A stretch of 64,000 nucleotides of DNA. It comes from Roseicella aerolata. Lineage in GTDB: Bacteria > Pseudomonadota > Alphaproteobacteria > Acetobacterales > Acetobacteraceae. Shown one piece after another: positions 9,056-19,068 of this stretch. The translations under genes and the position numbers were made by a program. Location: NCBI RefSeq assembly GCF_020523605.1, contig NZ_JAJAQI010000015.1, forward strand, positions 57,904 to 121,903, written 5' to 3'. The notes under the pieces are model-generated. The model was not told the origin of the DNA and searched no databases. It saw only the letters and a list, made by a program, of their open reading frames with translations. Position 1 is the first letter of the stretch. The number at the start of each line of letters is the position of its first letter.

Positions 9056-9264
9056 GCGAGGCTCCGGTCCCGGTTGCGGGCGGTGGCCTTGCAAGGATCG
9101 TGCTGAGGGATGGCGCCCCCGGCCCGCCCCGCCCGGCCCCGGCCGGGCCTGCCCCTCGGCGCGGCATCACGGGTGGTCGAGCCCCAATGGGATCGGGCTG
9201 ACCGGGAGGGTGCCGGCCGGGTGCGCTGCGGCCCCGCAGGCCCGCCCGGGGGCGGTGCGCCCCC

Positions 9265-10905
9265 CTACCCCGCGCTGCGATCGCGGTATTTCTGCTTCAG
9301 GTCCGCCTTCCACAGCTTGCCGGTCGCGGTCAGCGGCAGGCTCTCCACGAACTCCACCTGGTCCGGGATCCACCACTTCGCCACCTTGCCTTCGTAGTAG
9401 CCGATGATCTCCTCGGCCGTCGGGTTCGCCCCCGGCTTCGGCACCACCAGCAGCAGCGGCCGCTCATCCCATTTGCTGTGATGGATGCCGATGACGGCGG
9501 CCTGCGCCACCGCCGGGTGGCCCATGATCAGGTTCTCCAGCGTGATGGAGCTGATCCACTCGCCGCCCGACTTGATGACGTCCTTGGCGCGGTCGACGAT
9601 CTCGATGCAGCCGAGCTCGTCCACCGTCACCACGTCGCCGGTGCGGAACCAGCCATCCCCGGTGAAGGCCGGGTCGCCCGGGCGGTTGAAATACTGCTTC
9701 GCCACCCAGGGACCGCGCACCTCCAGCTCGCCGAAGGCGATGCCGTCATGGGGGATCTCCTTCCCCTCCGCATCCCGCACGCGCAACTCGATGCCGAACA
9801 GCGCGCGGCCCTGCTTGCGGGCGTAGTCGAGGAAGCGGTCCTCGTCCCAGTCGGCATTCTGCGGCAGGCGGGAATTGGCGGTGCCCAGCGGGCTGAGCTC
9901 GGTCATGCCCCAGGCATGGCGGATATGGACGCCGTATTCCTTGAGGAAGCCGGCATTGATCGGCGTCGGCAGGGCGGTGCCGCCGACCACCAGCCGCGGC
10001 GGGTTGCTGAATTTCCGGGCAGGGTCGGCCCGCAGCCATTGCAGCAGGGCGGTCCAGATGGTCGGGACGCCGGCGGAGAAGGTGACGCGCTCCTCCTCGA
10101 ACAGCCGGTGCAGGCTGGCGGGGTCCAGCTTCGGCCCGGGCAGCACCAGGGAGGCGCCGGCCATGGCCGCGGCATAGGGGATGCCCCAGGCATTCACATG
10201 GAACATCGGCACCACCGGCATCACCACATCCTCGGCGCCGATGTTGAAGACATCCTTCTGCAGCACCGCGATGCCGTGGATGACGGTGGAGCGGTGGCTG
10301 TACAGCACGCCCTTCGGGTCGCCGGTGGTGCCGGAGGTGTAGCAGAGCGAGGAGGCGGAGCGCTCATCCAGCTCGGGCCAGTCGAAATGCTCCGGCTGGC
10401 CGGCGATCAGGCTCTCCTGCGCGATGACCTCGAAGCGGCCGCGCAGCGGGCAGTCGGCCGGGATCTCGGCCTCGGTCCCCATGATGACGATGGTCCTGAG
10501 GCTGGCCGGCAGCCGGTCCGCCAGCGCCTCCGCGCCCTTCACCAGGGTCGGGTCCACGAAGAGGTGGGTGTCCTCCGCATCCTTCAGGATGAAGGCGATC
10601 TGGTCGGGGAAGAGGCGCGGGTTCACCGTGTGCAGCACGGCGCCCATGGAGGAGACGCCGTAATAGACCTCGAGATGCCGGTGGTCGTTCCAGGCCAGCG
10701 TCGCGATCCGCTCGCCCTGCTTCACCCCGCGGGCCGCCAGCGCATGGGCCAGCTGGGCGGCGCGCGCCGCCACCTGCGGCCAGCCATGCCGGACCAGGCT
10801 GCCATCCGGCCGGGCGGAGACGATCTTCGCGCCGCCATGGTTCCTCGCCGCATGCTCCAGGATGGACGAGATGAGCAGCGGACGGTCCTGCATCAGGCCG
10901 AGCAT
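9265..10905 (-). CDS. Acyl-CoA ligase, DmdB/FadD-like
   Basis: AMP-forming acyl-CoA synthetase of 546 residues. The nucleotide loop [11 protein letters not shown] is at 189-199, the A5-type motif is [10 protein letters not shown], the hinge region is GWFRTGDV, and the catalytic Lys lies in TATGK near residue 530. The N-terminus ([20 protein letters not shown]) strongly resembles the 3-methylthiopropionyl-CoA ligase (DmdB) subfamily, whose members also activate medium-chain fatty acids, so the exact acid is open. GGGAGG stands 9 nt before the start. It may form a unit with the hydrolase gene upstream. No other DMSP-degradation genes are in the window. Confidence 0.88.
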   Translation of the reverse strand: MLGLMQDRPLLISSILEHAARNHGGAKIVSARPDGSLVRHGWPQVAARAAQLAHALAARGVKQGERIATLAWNDHRHLEVYYGVSSMGAVLHTVNPRLFPDQIAFILKDAEDTHLFVDPTLVKGAEALADRLPASLRTIVIMGTEAEIPADCPLRGRFEVIAQESLIAGQPEHFDWPELDERSASSLCYTSGTTGDPKGVLYSHRSTVIHGIAVLQKDVFNIGAEDVVMPVVPMFHVNAWGIPYAAAMAGASLVLPGPKLDPASLHRLFEEERVTFSAGVPTIWTALLQWLRADPARKFSNPPRLVVGGTALPTPINAGFLKEYGVHIRHAWGMTELSPLGTANSRLPQNADWDEDRFLDYARKQGRALFGIELRVRDAEGKEIPHDGIAFGELEVRGPWVAKQYFNRPGDPAFTGDGWFRTGDVVTVDELGCIEIVDRAKDVIKSGGEWISSITLENLIMGHPAVAQAAVIGIHHSKWDERPLLLVVPKPGANPTAEEIIGYYEGKVAKWWIPDQVEFVESLPLTATGKLWKADLKQKYRDRSAG

Positions 10906-10978
10906 GGTCGCGAGCCTCCCCCTGTATTTGCCTCCGATATGAGGCGCCCGGGGGGCCGGCGGCAAGGGCGGAGAGCGG

Positions 10979-11662
10979 TCAACCCTTGGGCGCGCCGGAC
11001 GCGGCGCAAGGGGCGGAACCGCCCCCCGGGGCATGCGGCACCCCACGCGGCGCGCCGGACGAGGTGACCCCTTCCAACCCCTCGGCGAGTTGCTCCAGGC
11101 CGAGCGCGATCTCGAGCAGGGAGAGGCCGGCCGGGGTGCGGCAGTCCAGCATCCCGCTGACATCCGCATGGCAATGCGGCAGGTCGAGGTGCAGGTCGGC
11201 CTGGCCGCGTGGGGCCCCGCCATAGGGTCCGCCGATCGCCGCGACCAGGTCGGAGGGATGGACGCGCGGCCCGCCAGCGGCGCGGGCATTGATCCAGCGC
11301 CGCGCGCCCGCTTTCACCCGGCCGAGGAAGGCCGGGCCGACCAGGCGCGCCACCGGATCGATAGTGATCAGCAGCTCCACCGGCCTCCCCTCCTCCCCCA
11401 GCCGGGCCGCGATGCGCGCCGCGGCATGGCCGCCCCAGCTGTGGCCGACCAGCCGGATGGGCGTGCCGGGTGGCTGCGCCGCGATCAGGGCCCGGATCGC
11501 GCGCGCCTGGTCATGGTGCAGGTAGTGCAGGGCGCGGGTGGCGGCATCCGGCCGGGCAGCGAGGCGGTCATGCACCCGGCCGACCTTGCGCAGCGCGCGG
11601 TCGGCGGCGCCGCCGACGAGGATGAGGAGCGGGCGGGGCGGATCGGATCGCTGCTGCGGCAT
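10979..11662 (-). CDS. Alpha/beta-fold hydrolase
   Basis: A 227-residue protein with a short alpha/beta-hydrolase core: the first strand PLLILVGGAAD, the nucleophile elbow GHSWGG (Ser75), an acidic residue in LLITIDPVA and a late His (LPHCHADVSG). It resembles small esterase/thioesterase-like or DUF-type hydrolases with no lid domain. The C-terminal 30 residues are Gly/Pro/Ala-rich low complexity. It lies 73 nt upstream of the acyl-CoA ligase on the same strand. Substrate unknown. Confidence 0.7.
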   Translation of the reverse strand: MPQQRSDPPRPLLILVGGAADRALRKVGRVHDRLAARPDAATRALHYLHHDQARAIRALIAAQPPGTPIRLVGHSWGGHAAARIAARLGEEGRPVELLITIDPVARLVGPAFLGRVKAGARRWINARAAGGPRVHPSDLVAAIGGPYGGAPRGQADLHLDLPHCHADVSGMLDCRTPAGLSLLEIALGLEQLAEGLEGVTSSGAPRGVPHAPGGGSAPCAASGAPKG

Positions 11663-11896
11663 CGTCGGCCGTTATACCGCCCCGCGTCGATGCCGGCATA
11701 TTGGTGCGGCCGCAATCGCCGGCGCCGCCTCGGGCGGCTGCCGGTCAGGATCTCTGCCTGCCGGCATGGCGCAAGCCGTGCCCTCCCGCCGCAGGGAAGC
11801 CCCCGGTTCCCAGGGGCCTTCGGCCTTTGGCGGTGGTTGGCGGCACGGCCGCCAAGGGGGCAGGCCCCCTGCCCGGGTGCGGGGGGGGGCGCGCCG

Positions 11897-13528
11897 CTAT
11901 CCCGCCCGGATGAAGGCCGCCGCCCGCTCCCCGATCATCAGCGCCGCCGGCTGGATGTTGGAACTCGGCACCAGCGGCATCACGCTGGCATCCGCCACGC
12001 GCAGGCCCGTGACGCCCTTCAGCCGGAGCTGGCTGTCCACCGGCGCCAGGCTGTCCTCCCCCATCCGGGCGGTGCCGCAGGGGTGGTAGACCGTGCCGCC
12101 ATCGCGGCGGATATGCGCCAGGATCTCCTCATCCGTCTGGACCTTGCCGCCGGGCGTCAGCTCCTCCTCGATCAGCCCGGCCAGCGGGGCCTGGGCGGCG
12201 AGGCGGCGGGCATATTTCACCCCCTCCACCATCAGGTGCTGGTCGTGCGGCGCCTCGAGGTAGTTGGCGCGGATCACTGGCTTGTCCGCAGGATCGGGGC
12301 TGCGCAGCGTGACGGTGCCGCGGCTGTCCGGGCGGCACTGGCAGGCGCTGAACATGAAACCCGGGAAGGGGTCCGGCCCCTGGTCGTAGCTGGTGACGGT
12401 GAAGTTGACGAAGAGGTACTGCATGTCCGGCTCCTCGGCGCCGGGCAGCACGCGGGCGAACAGGTTGGCCTCCGCCGCGCCGATCGACATCGGGCCGCGC
12501 CGGTCGAAGGCGTAGCGCGCCGCCATGCGCAGCTTGCCCAAGGGGCTGCGCATCATCTCGTTCACCGTGCCGCAGGGCTTCACGCGGTAGCGCATGCGCT
12601 GCAGGAAATGGTCCTGCAGGTTCTGCCCGACACCGGGCGCGTGCAGGAAGGTCTCGATCCCCCTCTCCTGCAGATGCGCGCCGTCGCCGATGCCGGACAG
12701 CATCAGGATATGCGGCGTGCCGATGGCGCCCGCGCTCAGCACCACCTCCCGCCGCGCCTCCCAGCGCTCCAGCCCCTGCGGGCCCTTCACCAGCGCGCCG
12801 ATGCAGCGCGTGCCGTCGAAGAGCAGGCGCTGGATCGGCCTCTCCGGCATGATCCGCAGGTTCGCGCGGCTGCGCGCGGGCCGGAGGAACATGTCGCCGG
12901 CATGGCTGCGCAGGCCGCGCTTGATGTTGAGCGGCATGGGCCCGGCGCCCTCATGCCAGGCGCCGTTGAAGTCCTTCACCCGCTTGTGCCCCATGGCGAG
13001 CGCCGCGGCGATGAAGGCCTGCGCGCCGGGCGAGGTGTGCCGCGCCTCCGAGGTATGGATCGGCCCGCTCGTCCCCCGCTCCTCCGAGGGCTCGCCGGTC
13101 CAGGTCTCCATCTTCTTGAAGAAGGGCAGGCAGTCGTCATAGCCCCAGCCGCGGGCGCCGGACTGCGCCCAGCGGTCGTAGTCGCGCGGGCTGCCGCGCA
13201 GGAAGACCAGGCCGTTCACCGCGCCGGAGCCGCCGACGACCTTGCCGCGCGGCCAGTGGATGCTGCGGCCGTCGAGCCCCGGCTCGGGTTCGGTATGGAA
13301 GCGCCAGTCATACTTCCCGCTGGCATAGAGCCGGGCGAAGCCGGCGGGGATGCGGATCCAGGGATCGCGCCAGGCGGCCGGTCCCGCCTCGATCAGCGCC
13401 ACCTGGGTGCCGCTGTCCTCGCTGAGCCTTGTTGCGATGACGCAGCCGGCCGAGCCGGCCCCGAGCACCAGGATGTCCGTGGTGTGCACCGTCGCGACCT
13501 GGTCGCGCTGGATCGAGCCTTCGGGCAT
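11897..13528 (-). CDS. GMC-family FAD oxidoreductase (choline/alcohol dehydrogenase-like)
   Basis: Flavoprotein of the glucose-methanol-choline family, 543 residues. The Rossmann motif is [16 protein letters not shown] (residues 22-37). GMC signature 1 is [21 protein letters not shown], signature 2 is the [15 protein letters not shown] segment, and the catalytic region is [10 protein letters not shown] followed by [15 protein letters not shown]. It would oxidise a primary alcohol and pass electrons to a quinone or cytochrome; many bacterial relatives are annotated as choline dehydrogenase without proof. The start [10 protein letters not shown] was chosen for a GGAGG 9 nt upstream. The 234-nt gap after it toward the hydrolase gene is GC-rich with small hairpins and no gene. 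Confidence 0.9.
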   Translation of the reverse strand: MPEGSIQRDQVATVHTTDILVLGAGSAGCVIATRLSEDSGTQVALIEAGPAAWRDPWIRIPAGFARLYASGKYDWRFHTEPEPGLDGRSIHWPRGKVVGGSGAVNGLVFLRGSPRDYDRWAQSGARGWGYDDCLPFFKKMETWTGEPSEERGTSGPIHTSEARHTSPGAQAFIAAALAMGHKRVKDFNGAWHEGAGPMPLNIKRGLRSHAGDMFLRPARSRANLRIMPERPIQRLLFDGTRCIGALVKGPQGLERWEARREVVLSAGAIGTPHILMLSGIGDGAHLQERGIETFLHAPGVGQNLQDHFLQRMRYRVKPCGTVNEMMRSPLGKLRMAARYAFDRRGPMSIGAAEANLFARVLPGAEEPDMQYLFVNFTVTSYDQGPDPFPGFMFSACQCRPDSRGTVTLRSPDPADKPVIRANYLEAPHDQHLMVEGVKYARRLAAQAPLAGLIEEELTPGGKVQTDEEILAHIRRDGGTVYHPCGTARMGEDSLAPVDSQLRLKGVTGLRVADASVMPLVPSSNIQPAALMIGERAAAFIRAG

Positions 13529-13646
13529 TCGCCGTTTCCTCCGCCTTTGGCGGGAGGATGGCATGCGGATCCGCGGCGGCGAAGGGGTGGGCCGGGGCAG
13601 GCCGGGTCAGGGGCGGGATCTCCGGCCCCGCCGGCCCCGGGCCGGC

Positions 13647-14621
13647 TCAATCCGGCTTGATCCCCGCATCCCGGATCAGATCGCCCCACATCACCGTCTC
13701 CTCGGCCAGCGTCTTCCGCAGCGCCGCCGCATCGCCGGTGGTGATGACCACGCCGTTCTCCGCCATGCGGGCGCGGAGATCGGCATCCCGGGTCACCGCC
13801 GTCAGCGCCGCCTCCAGCCGCGCCAGCACCGGGGCGGGCGTGCCGGCGGGGGCGAAGAGGCCCTGCCAGAACACCACGTCGAAGCCCGGCAGCGCCTCCG
13901 CGACCGGCGGCAGGTCCGGCAGCAGGGGGAGGCGCTCGGCCGAGGAGATGGCGAGGCCGCGCGTGGCCCCCTCGCCCAGCACCGGCAGCGCCTCCAGCAC
14001 CGCCTGGAACATGGCCTGGATGCGCCCCGCCCGCAGGTCGAGCAGCGCCGGCGCGCCGCCCCGGTAGGGCACATGCGTCACCTCGATCCCGGCGCGCCGG
14101 GCAAAGAGCGCCTGGGCCAGGTGGTTCACCGCGCCGGTGCCGCTGCTGCCGAAATTGAGCTTCCCCGGATTGGCCTTCGCCCAGGCGATCAGCTCCGCGG
14201 TGCTGCGGACGGGCAGGCTGGGATGGACATGCAGCACGAAGGCGGTGCGGAACACCGTGCCGATCGGCGCCAGTTCCCGCATCGGCTCCTTCGGCGTCAG
14301 GTTGGGCTGCAGGCCCGGATTGATGGCGAGGGTGGAGGTGCCCATCAGCAGGGTGTAGCCATCCGGCCGCGCCTGGGCGGCGGCGGTATTGGCCACGGCC
14401 GTCGCGGCGCCGGCGCGGTTCTCCACCACCACCGGCACGCCGAGTTCGCGCGCCATCCGCTCGGCCACCGCGCGGGTGGTGATGTCCGTCACGCCGCCCG
14501 GCGGATAGCCCAGAAGCACGGTGATGGCGCGGTCCGGGAAGGGCGCCGGCGCCTGGGCACGCGGCACGCCGGGCAGGAGCAGGAGAGGCGCGCCGAGGGC
14601 GGCGCGGCGGCGGATGGTCAT
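13647..14621 (-). CDS. Bug/TctC-family tripartite tricarboxylate receptor
   Basis: Periplasmic solute receptor of the Bug family, 324 residues. The N-terminus [18 protein letters not shown] has a twin-arginine-like signal. Hallmarks are [17 protein letters not shown] near residue 30, [15 protein letters not shown], the ligand loop [14 protein letters not shown] and [11 protein letters not shown]. Such receptors usually bind carboxylates or related acids. No TctA/TctB membrane genes are adjacent, as is common for the expanded Bug sets of betaproteobacteria and Acetobacteraceae. It is divergent from phnC across a 135-nt gap. Confidence 0.9.
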   Translation of the reverse strand: MTIRRRAALGAPLLLLPGVPRAQAPAPFPDRAITVLLGYPPGGVTDITTRAVAERMARELGVPVVVENRAGAATAVANTAAAQARPDGYTLLMGTSTLAINPGLQPNLTPKEPMRELAPIGTVFRTAFVLHVHPSLPVRSTAELIAWAKANPGKLNFGSSGTGAVNHLAQALFARRAGIEVTHVPYRGGAPALLDLRAGRIQAMFQAVLEALPVLGEGATRGLAISSAERLPLLPDLPPVAEALPGFDVVFWQGLFAPAGTPAPVLARLEAALTAVTRDADLRARMAENGVVITTGDAAALRKTLAEETVMWGDLIRDAGIKPD

Positions 14622-14762
14622 GGACGTTCCCCGGACTGGTTGCACCCAGGCTGGCCGCGCCGCGCCTCCGGATCAAGCCCCCGGTCTCCATCGGGATATC
14701 ATGCCCCCGTCATCCGGCTGTCACCGGCCGCCTGTAGAGCGGCCGCGAGACAGGGGATGCCG

Positions 14763-15548
14763 ATGCTCGAGCTGCAGGGCCTCACGCGGTGCTTCGGCGC
14801 CGTGACGGCGGTGGATGCCGTGACGCTCACCGTGCCGGCCGGCCAGATGGTCGGCGTCATCGGCCGCTCCGGCGCCGGCAAATCGACGCTGCTGCGCATG
14901 ATCAACCGGCTGACCGACCCGAGCTCCGGCCGCATCCTGCACCGCGGCCGCGACATCACCGCGCTGCGGGGACCGGCGCTGCGGCGCTGGCGCACCGGCT
15001 GCGCCATGATCTTCCAGCAGTTCAACCTCGCCCCGCGGCTGGACGTGCTGACCAATGTGCTGGTCGGGCGGGTGAACCACGTACCGGCCTGGCGCGCGCT
15101 CACGCGGCTCTGGCCGGAGGCGGACCGCGCCATCGCGCTCTCGGCGCTGGCGCAGTTCGACATGGCGCAGCTCGCCGCGCAGCGTGCCGGCAGCCTTTCG
15201 GGCGGGCAGCAACAGCGCGTCGCCATCGCCCGCGCCCTGGTGCAGGAGCCACAGGTGATCCTGGCCGATGAGCCGGTCGCCTCGCTCGACCCGCGCAACG
15301 CGGCGCTGGTGATGGGCGCGCTGGCGGCCATCAACCGCGACTTCGGCATCACCGTCCTGGTCAACATCCATTCGCTCGACCTCGCCCGCGCCTATTGCGA
15401 GCGGCTGGTCGGGCTCGATGCCGGGCGCCTGGTCTTCGACGGCCCGGCCGCGGCGCTGACGGAGGCGGCCGCGCGCCGGCTCTATGGGCTGGAGGCGGCG
15501 GAGGCGGTCGGAGCAGAGGCGCCGTCCCGCATTCCCGTCCCCGCCTGA
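14763..15548 (+). CDS. phnC: Phosphonate ABC transporter ATP-binding protein
   Basis: ATPase subunit of a phosphonate importer, 261 residues. Walker A is GRSGAGKST (34-42), the Q-loop is IFQQFNL, the ABC signature is [15 protein letters not shown], and Walker B is [13 protein letters not shown] followed by the PhnC-typical [14 protein letters not shown]. An AGGGG precedes the chosen ATG by 6 nt; an ATG two codons upstream (14757) is the alternative. It is followed by phnD, phnE and a second phnE on the same strand, a complete importer. Confidence 0.93.
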   Translation: MLELQGLTRCFGAVTAVDAVTLTVPAGQMVGVIGRSGAGKSTLLRMINRLTDPSSGRILHRGRDITALRGPALRRWRTGCAMIFQQFNLAPRLDVLTNVLVGRVNHVPAWRALTRLWPEADRAIALSALAQFDMAQLAAQRAGSLSGGQQQRVAIARALVQEPQVILADEPVASLDPRNAALVMGALAAINRDFGITVLVNIHSLDLARAYCERLVGLDAGRLVFDGPAAALTEAAARRLYGLEAAEAVGAEAPSRIPVPA

Positions 15549-15571
15549 TCCCCCCACCGGAGACCCGACTC

Positions 15572-16480
15572 ATGCTCAGCCGCCGCACCCTCCTCGGCGC
15601 CAGCGCCGCGCTGGCCGCCGCCCCCGTCCCCCTGCACGCCCAGGCCTGGCGCAGCGCCTATCCGGAGCTGGTCTTCGCCGTCATCCCGTCGGAGAATTCC
15701 CAGGGCGTGGTGAACCGCTGGACGCCCTTCGCCGAATACCTGGCGCGCGCCAGCGGCACGCGCGTGACGCTGCGCGTCGCCAATGACTATGCCGCGGTGG
15801 TCGAGGGCCAGCGCGCCGGCAACATCCATGTCGCGCAATACGGCCCCTCCGCCTTCGCCCGCGCGCTGATGACCGGCGCGCCGGTCGAGGCCTTTGCGAT
15901 CGAGGTCAATCTCGACGGCAGCAAGGGCTATCACTCGGTCTTCTACGTGCGGAAGGACAGCCCCTTCCAGGCGATCCAGGACCTGCGCGGGAAGAATCTC
16001 GGGCTGGTCGATCCGAACTCGACCTCGGGCAACAACGTGCCGCGCCATGCGATGCACCGGATGGGCATCAATCCGGAGCAATTCTTCGCCCGCGTGATTT
16101 ACACCGGCAGCCACGAGAATGCGGTGATCGCGCTGCATCAGGGCACCGTCGACGTCGCCGCCAATTGGTGGAACGACGAGAGCGAGAGCAACCTGCTCCG
16201 CATGGACCGCAAGGGCATGGTGAAGGCGGGGGATTTCCGCATCATCTTTAAGTCCGAGCAGATCGTGAACTCGCCCATGGCCTATCTCGCCGGCCTGCCG
16301 GCCGAGCTGAAGGCGGCGATCCGCATGGCGGTGCTGGAGCTGCCGCAGCGCGACCCGGCACTGTTCGAGCGGCTGACCGATGGCAAGGCCCGCCCCTGGG
16401 AGGCAACGGACAACGCCGCCTACCAGCCGATCATCGAGCTGAACCGCTTCGTGGACGGCCTGCGCCGGCAGCGGAGCTGA
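15572..16480 (+). CDS. phnD: Phosphonate ABC transporter periplasmic binding protein
   Basis: Periplasmic receptor of the PhnD family, 302 residues, with a Tat-like leader (MLSRRTLLGASAALAAAP). Family features include FAVIPSENSQ near the mature N-terminus, VAQYGPSAFARA, DPNSTSGNNVPRHAM and GSHENAVIALHQGTVDVAA. These are the pocket-forming segments that bind the phosphonate or phosphite group. GGAG stands before the start. Its place directly after phnC supports the call, but the ligand could be phosphonate, phosphite or phosphate ester. Confidence 0.93.
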   Translation: MLSRRTLLGASAALAAAPVPLHAQAWRSAYPELVFAVIPSENSQGVVNRWTPFAEYLARASGTRVTLRVANDYAAVVEGQRAGNIHVAQYGPSAFARALMTGAPVEAFAIEVNLDGSKGYHSVFYVRKDSPFQAIQDLRGKNLGLVDPNSTSGNNVPRHAMHRMGINPEQFFARVIYTGSHENAVIALHQGTVDVAANWWNDESESNLLRMDRKGMVKAGDFRIIFKSEQIVNSPMAYLAGLPAELKAAIRMAVLELPQRDPALFERLTDGKARPWEATDNAAYQPIIELNRFVDGLRRQRS

Positions 16481-16484
16481 ACCC

Positions 16485-17387
16485 TTGCGCAGCGGCGGCG
16501 CCGGCCTGATCGTCCGGCCCTCGGACCAGCTCGCGCCGCTGGCGGCGGCCTATGGGGCGGTGCGCGCGGCGGAGCGCCGCCGCCTGCTGGCGGGCACCAC
16601 CGTGACGCTGGCGGCGGTGCTGCTGAGCGGCTGGGTCGCGCAGGTGAACCCTGCCCTGCTCTGGGAGAAGGGCGGCAATTTCCTCGGCTATTTCGGCCGG
16701 ATGCTGAGGCTGGAAGCCGGCGCCCAGGCCGGGCAGCCAGTCTGGGCCGACCCGGCGGAGTGGTTCTGGGGCCTGCCGCACTGGCTCTCGCTGCTCGGCG
16801 ACACGCTGCTGATGGCCTATCTCGGCACCCTGCTCGGCGCCGCCGGTGGCTTCGCCTGCGGCCTGCTCTCGGCCGGCAACATCCTGCGGAATCCCTGGCT
16901 GCGCGGCACAGTGAAGCGCCTGCTGGAATTCTGCCGCACGGTGCCGGAACTCGTCTTCGCCCTGGTCTTCGTCATCGCCTTCGGGCTCGGCCCGCTGCCG
17001 GGCGTCCTCGCCCTCGCCCTCCACAGCTTCGGCGCGCTCGGCAAGCAGTGCGCGGAGGTGGTGGAGAATATCGACATGAAGCCGGTGGAGGGCGCGGTCG
17101 CCGCCGGCGCCTCCTGGACCGCCATGGCGCGCTTCGCCGTGGTGCCACAGGTGCTTCCGGGCTTCCTCAGCTATGCGCTGCTGCGCTTCGAGATCAATGT
17201 CCGCGGGGCGGCGGTGCTGGGCTTCGTCGGGGCCGGCGGCATCGGCCAGGACCTGGTCGAGGCCATCCGCAAGTTCTACTACAACGACGTCGCCGCGCTG
17301 CTGGTGCTGATCATCCTGACGGTGGTCGTGATCGACAGCCTGACCGGCCTGCTGCGCCACCGCCTGCTGGCGGAGCGGCGGGCATGA
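16485..17387 (+). CDS. phnE: Phosphonate ABC transporter permease (first)
   Basis: Inner-membrane permease of 300 residues with about six helices. The EAA-type cytoplasmic loop is EGAVAAGASWTAMARFAVVPQ, followed by the PhnE-typical NVRGAAVLGFVGAGGIGQDL. The start is a TTG 5 nt after the phnD stop, without a strong ribosome-binding site, so translation may be coupled to phnD. The N-terminal 60 residues include a hydrophilic segment before the first helix. Its last four bases overlap the start of the second permease (ATGA). Confidence 0.9.
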   Translation: MRSGGAGLIVRPSDQLAPLAAAYGAVRAAERRRLLAGTTVTLAAVLLSGWVAQVNPALLWEKGGNFLGYFGRMLRLEAGAQAGQPVWADPAEWFWGLPHWLSLLGDTLLMAYLGTLLGAAGGFACGLLSAGNILRNPWLRGTVKRLLEFCRTVPELVFALVFVIAFGLGPLPGVLALALHSFGALGKQCAEVVENIDMKPVEGAVAAGASWTAMARFAVVPQVLPGFLSYALLRFEINVRGAAVLGFVGAGGIGQDLVEAIRKFYYNDVAALLVLIILTVVVIDSLTGLLRHRLLAERRA

Positions 17388-18241
17388 GCGACAACCTGCT
17401 GCGCGCCGACGCGCTGGCCCGGCTGCCGGCGCTGCGCGCCGCGCATCCGGCGCAGTTCCGCCTGGTGACGCCCGGGCGCGCCGCCGTCACCGGGGCCTTC
17501 CTGGCGGGCATGGCGCTGTTCGCCCTCGGCATCTGGCGGCTGGAGATCGCACCGGGGCGCATCCTCTCCGGCCTCGGCGAGCTGCTGCGGTTCCTCGCGC
17601 TGATGCTGCCGCCCGATCCCGGCACCTTCGCCAATGTCCGGCTGATCCTGCATGCGCTGGCCGAGACGCTGGCGATCGCCTTCCTGGGCACGTTGCTGGC
17701 GGCGCTGCTCGGCCTGCCGCTCGGGCTCCTCGCGGCGCGCAACGCCACCGTCAACGCCGTGGTCCGCTTCCTGTCGCGGCGCCTGCTCGACAGCCTGCGC
17801 GGCGTGGATGCGCTGATCTGGGCGCTGATCTGGGTCAGCGTCGTGGGCCTCGGGCCCTTTGCCGGCGTGCTGGCGGTGATGACCGGCGATATCGGCCTCT
17901 TCGGCAAGATGTTCTCGGAGGCGATCGAGGCCGCCGAGCGCGGGCCGCAGGAGGGCGTGGTCGCGGCCGGCGGCGACGGGCGGGCGCGGCTGCGCTTCGG
18001 CGTGCTGCCGCAGGTGCTGCCGGTGATGGCGGGGCAGGTGCTCTACATGATCGAGAGCAACGCGCGTTCCTCCACCATCATCGGCATCGTCGGGGCGGGG
18101 GGCATCGGGCTGGTGCTTGCCGAGATGATCCGCACGCTGGAATGGCCCACCGTGTCCTTCATCCTGCTGCTGATCCTGGCGATGGTCGCGGCGATCGATG
18201 CCGTCTCGGGCCGGCTGCGGCGGCGGCTGATCGGGGCCTAG
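17384..18241 (+). CDS. phnE: Phosphonate ABC transporter permease (second)
   Basis: Second permease of 285 residues, presumably forming a heterodimer with the preceding one. The EAA loop reads EGVVAAGGDGRARLRFGVLPQ and the adjacent signature is NARSSTIIGIVGAGGIGLVL. In the loop the expected Gly-Ala is Gly-Gly, a small departure from the family. It overlaps the first permease by 4 nt, so the two are translationally coupled. Its stop codon TAG is the first triplet of an A/B repeat. No C-P lyase or phosphonatase gene follows. Confidence 0.9.
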   Translation: MSDNLLRADALARLPALRAAHPAQFRLVTPGRAAVTGAFLAGMALFALGIWRLEIAPGRILSGLGELLRFLALMLPPDPGTFANVRLILHALAETLAIAFLGTLLAALLGLPLGLLAARNATVNAVVRFLSRRLLDSLRGVDALIWALIWVSVVGLGPFAGVLAVMTGDIGLFGKMFSEAIEAAERGPQEGVVAAGGDGRARLRFGVLPQVLPVMAGQVLYMIESNARSSTIIGIVGAGGIGLVLAEMIRTLEWPTVSFILLLILAMVAAIDAVSGRLRRRLIGA

Positions 18242-18387
18242 AGCAGATCGCCGGAGGCCGTGAACGACCGAAGGCGTGAATCTGCTCGGAAAACAAGGAG
18301 CTACAGCGGATGAGCGTTCAGTTCTGAACGCAATCCGCTGTAGAGCCGGTCGCCCCCGGGCGTGAGGGCCCGGGAGACGGGCTCTAC
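18239..18387 (+). repeat. A/B intergenic repeat, locus 2 (A-B-A')
   Basis: Element A is 18239-18287, the linker is 13 nt, element B is 18301-18343 (CTACAGCGGATGAGCGTTC paired with GAACGCAATCCGCTGTAG), and a variant A' is 18341-18387 (TAGAGCC...GGCTCTA outer arms around a CCCGGGC/GCCCGGG-type core). Element A starts on the phnE stop codon. B and A' share the bases TAG. Confidence 0.88.
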
Positions 18388-18465
18388 GTTCCCATCCATG
18401 ATTGCCAGCGGCGGGCGTTCAGCCATGGGTGCCCGCCGCCGGTGCGGCCGGGCACCCGCCGCGCG

Positions 18466-18894
18466 CTATTCCGGCACCATCTCGCCCGAGCCGCCGATCT
18501 CCGCCGGGAAGTCCTTCATCTTGGGCAGCCCGTCCTTCATCGGCAGCACGGTCTCGGCGTAATTGACATGGACCTGCGGCACGAAGGGCAGTTCGGGGAG
18601 GGTCGCGGCGAAGACATCCACCAGGTTCAGCGGCGGGTGCCGCGTCATCAGGTGGCCGCCGCAGAGCCGGCAGTACTGGCGGTGGCTCATCTCGGTCTTG
18701 GCATAGGTCGCCAGGTGCTCGGCGCCCTTCGTCACCTCCACCGCCTCCGGCGGCCAGAGGGTGAAAGAATTGACCGGCCCGCCCGACCAGGACCGGCAGG
18801 ACCGGCAATGGCAGTAGCCCATGCCGGTGGGCTGGCCGGTGGCGCGGATCTCGACCGCGCCACAGAAGCAGGTGCCGGTGAATGCGCCGTTCAT
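18466..18894 (-). CDS. GFA/CENP-V family zinc protein
   Basis: A 142-residue protein of the glutathione-dependent formaldehyde-activating (GFA) fold. The zinc ligands are all present: Cys9 and Cys11 (GTCFCGAV), Cys28, Cys30 and Cys33 (YCHCRSC), and Cys75 and Cys78 (YCRLCGGHL). GFA proteins are often annotated as glutathione-dependent enzymes, but the role of most members is unproven. It stands alone between an A/B repeat and hrpB. No formaldehyde or glutathione genes are adjacent. Confidence 0.88.
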   Translation of the reverse strand: MNGAFTGTCFCGAVEIRATGQPTGMGYCHCRSCRSWSGGPVNSFTLWPPEAVEVTKGAEHLATYAKTEMSHRQYCRLCGGHLMTRHPPLNLVDVFAATLPELPFVPQVHVNYAETVLPMKDGLPKMKDFPAEIGGSGEMVPE

Positions 18895-19068
18895 GCTGTC
18901 CCTCCCCCGTCATGTGACGATGGCGGCAGTCTCGCCCCATGGCCCCGGGGCGCCATCTGACATCGTGTTGATGCGGGGACAGCACGGCGCCCGCGGTGGC
19001 GCCAGGCCCTGTCCGCCCCGTCGCACGGGGCGGGACGCCGCAATGGGTCCGGGCAGGCGGCGCCGGCG

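Noticed and set aside
11663..11896. Small gene between the hydrolase and GMC genes
   Set aside because: Only low-complexity GC-rich frames with short hairpins; no start with a ribosome-binding site.
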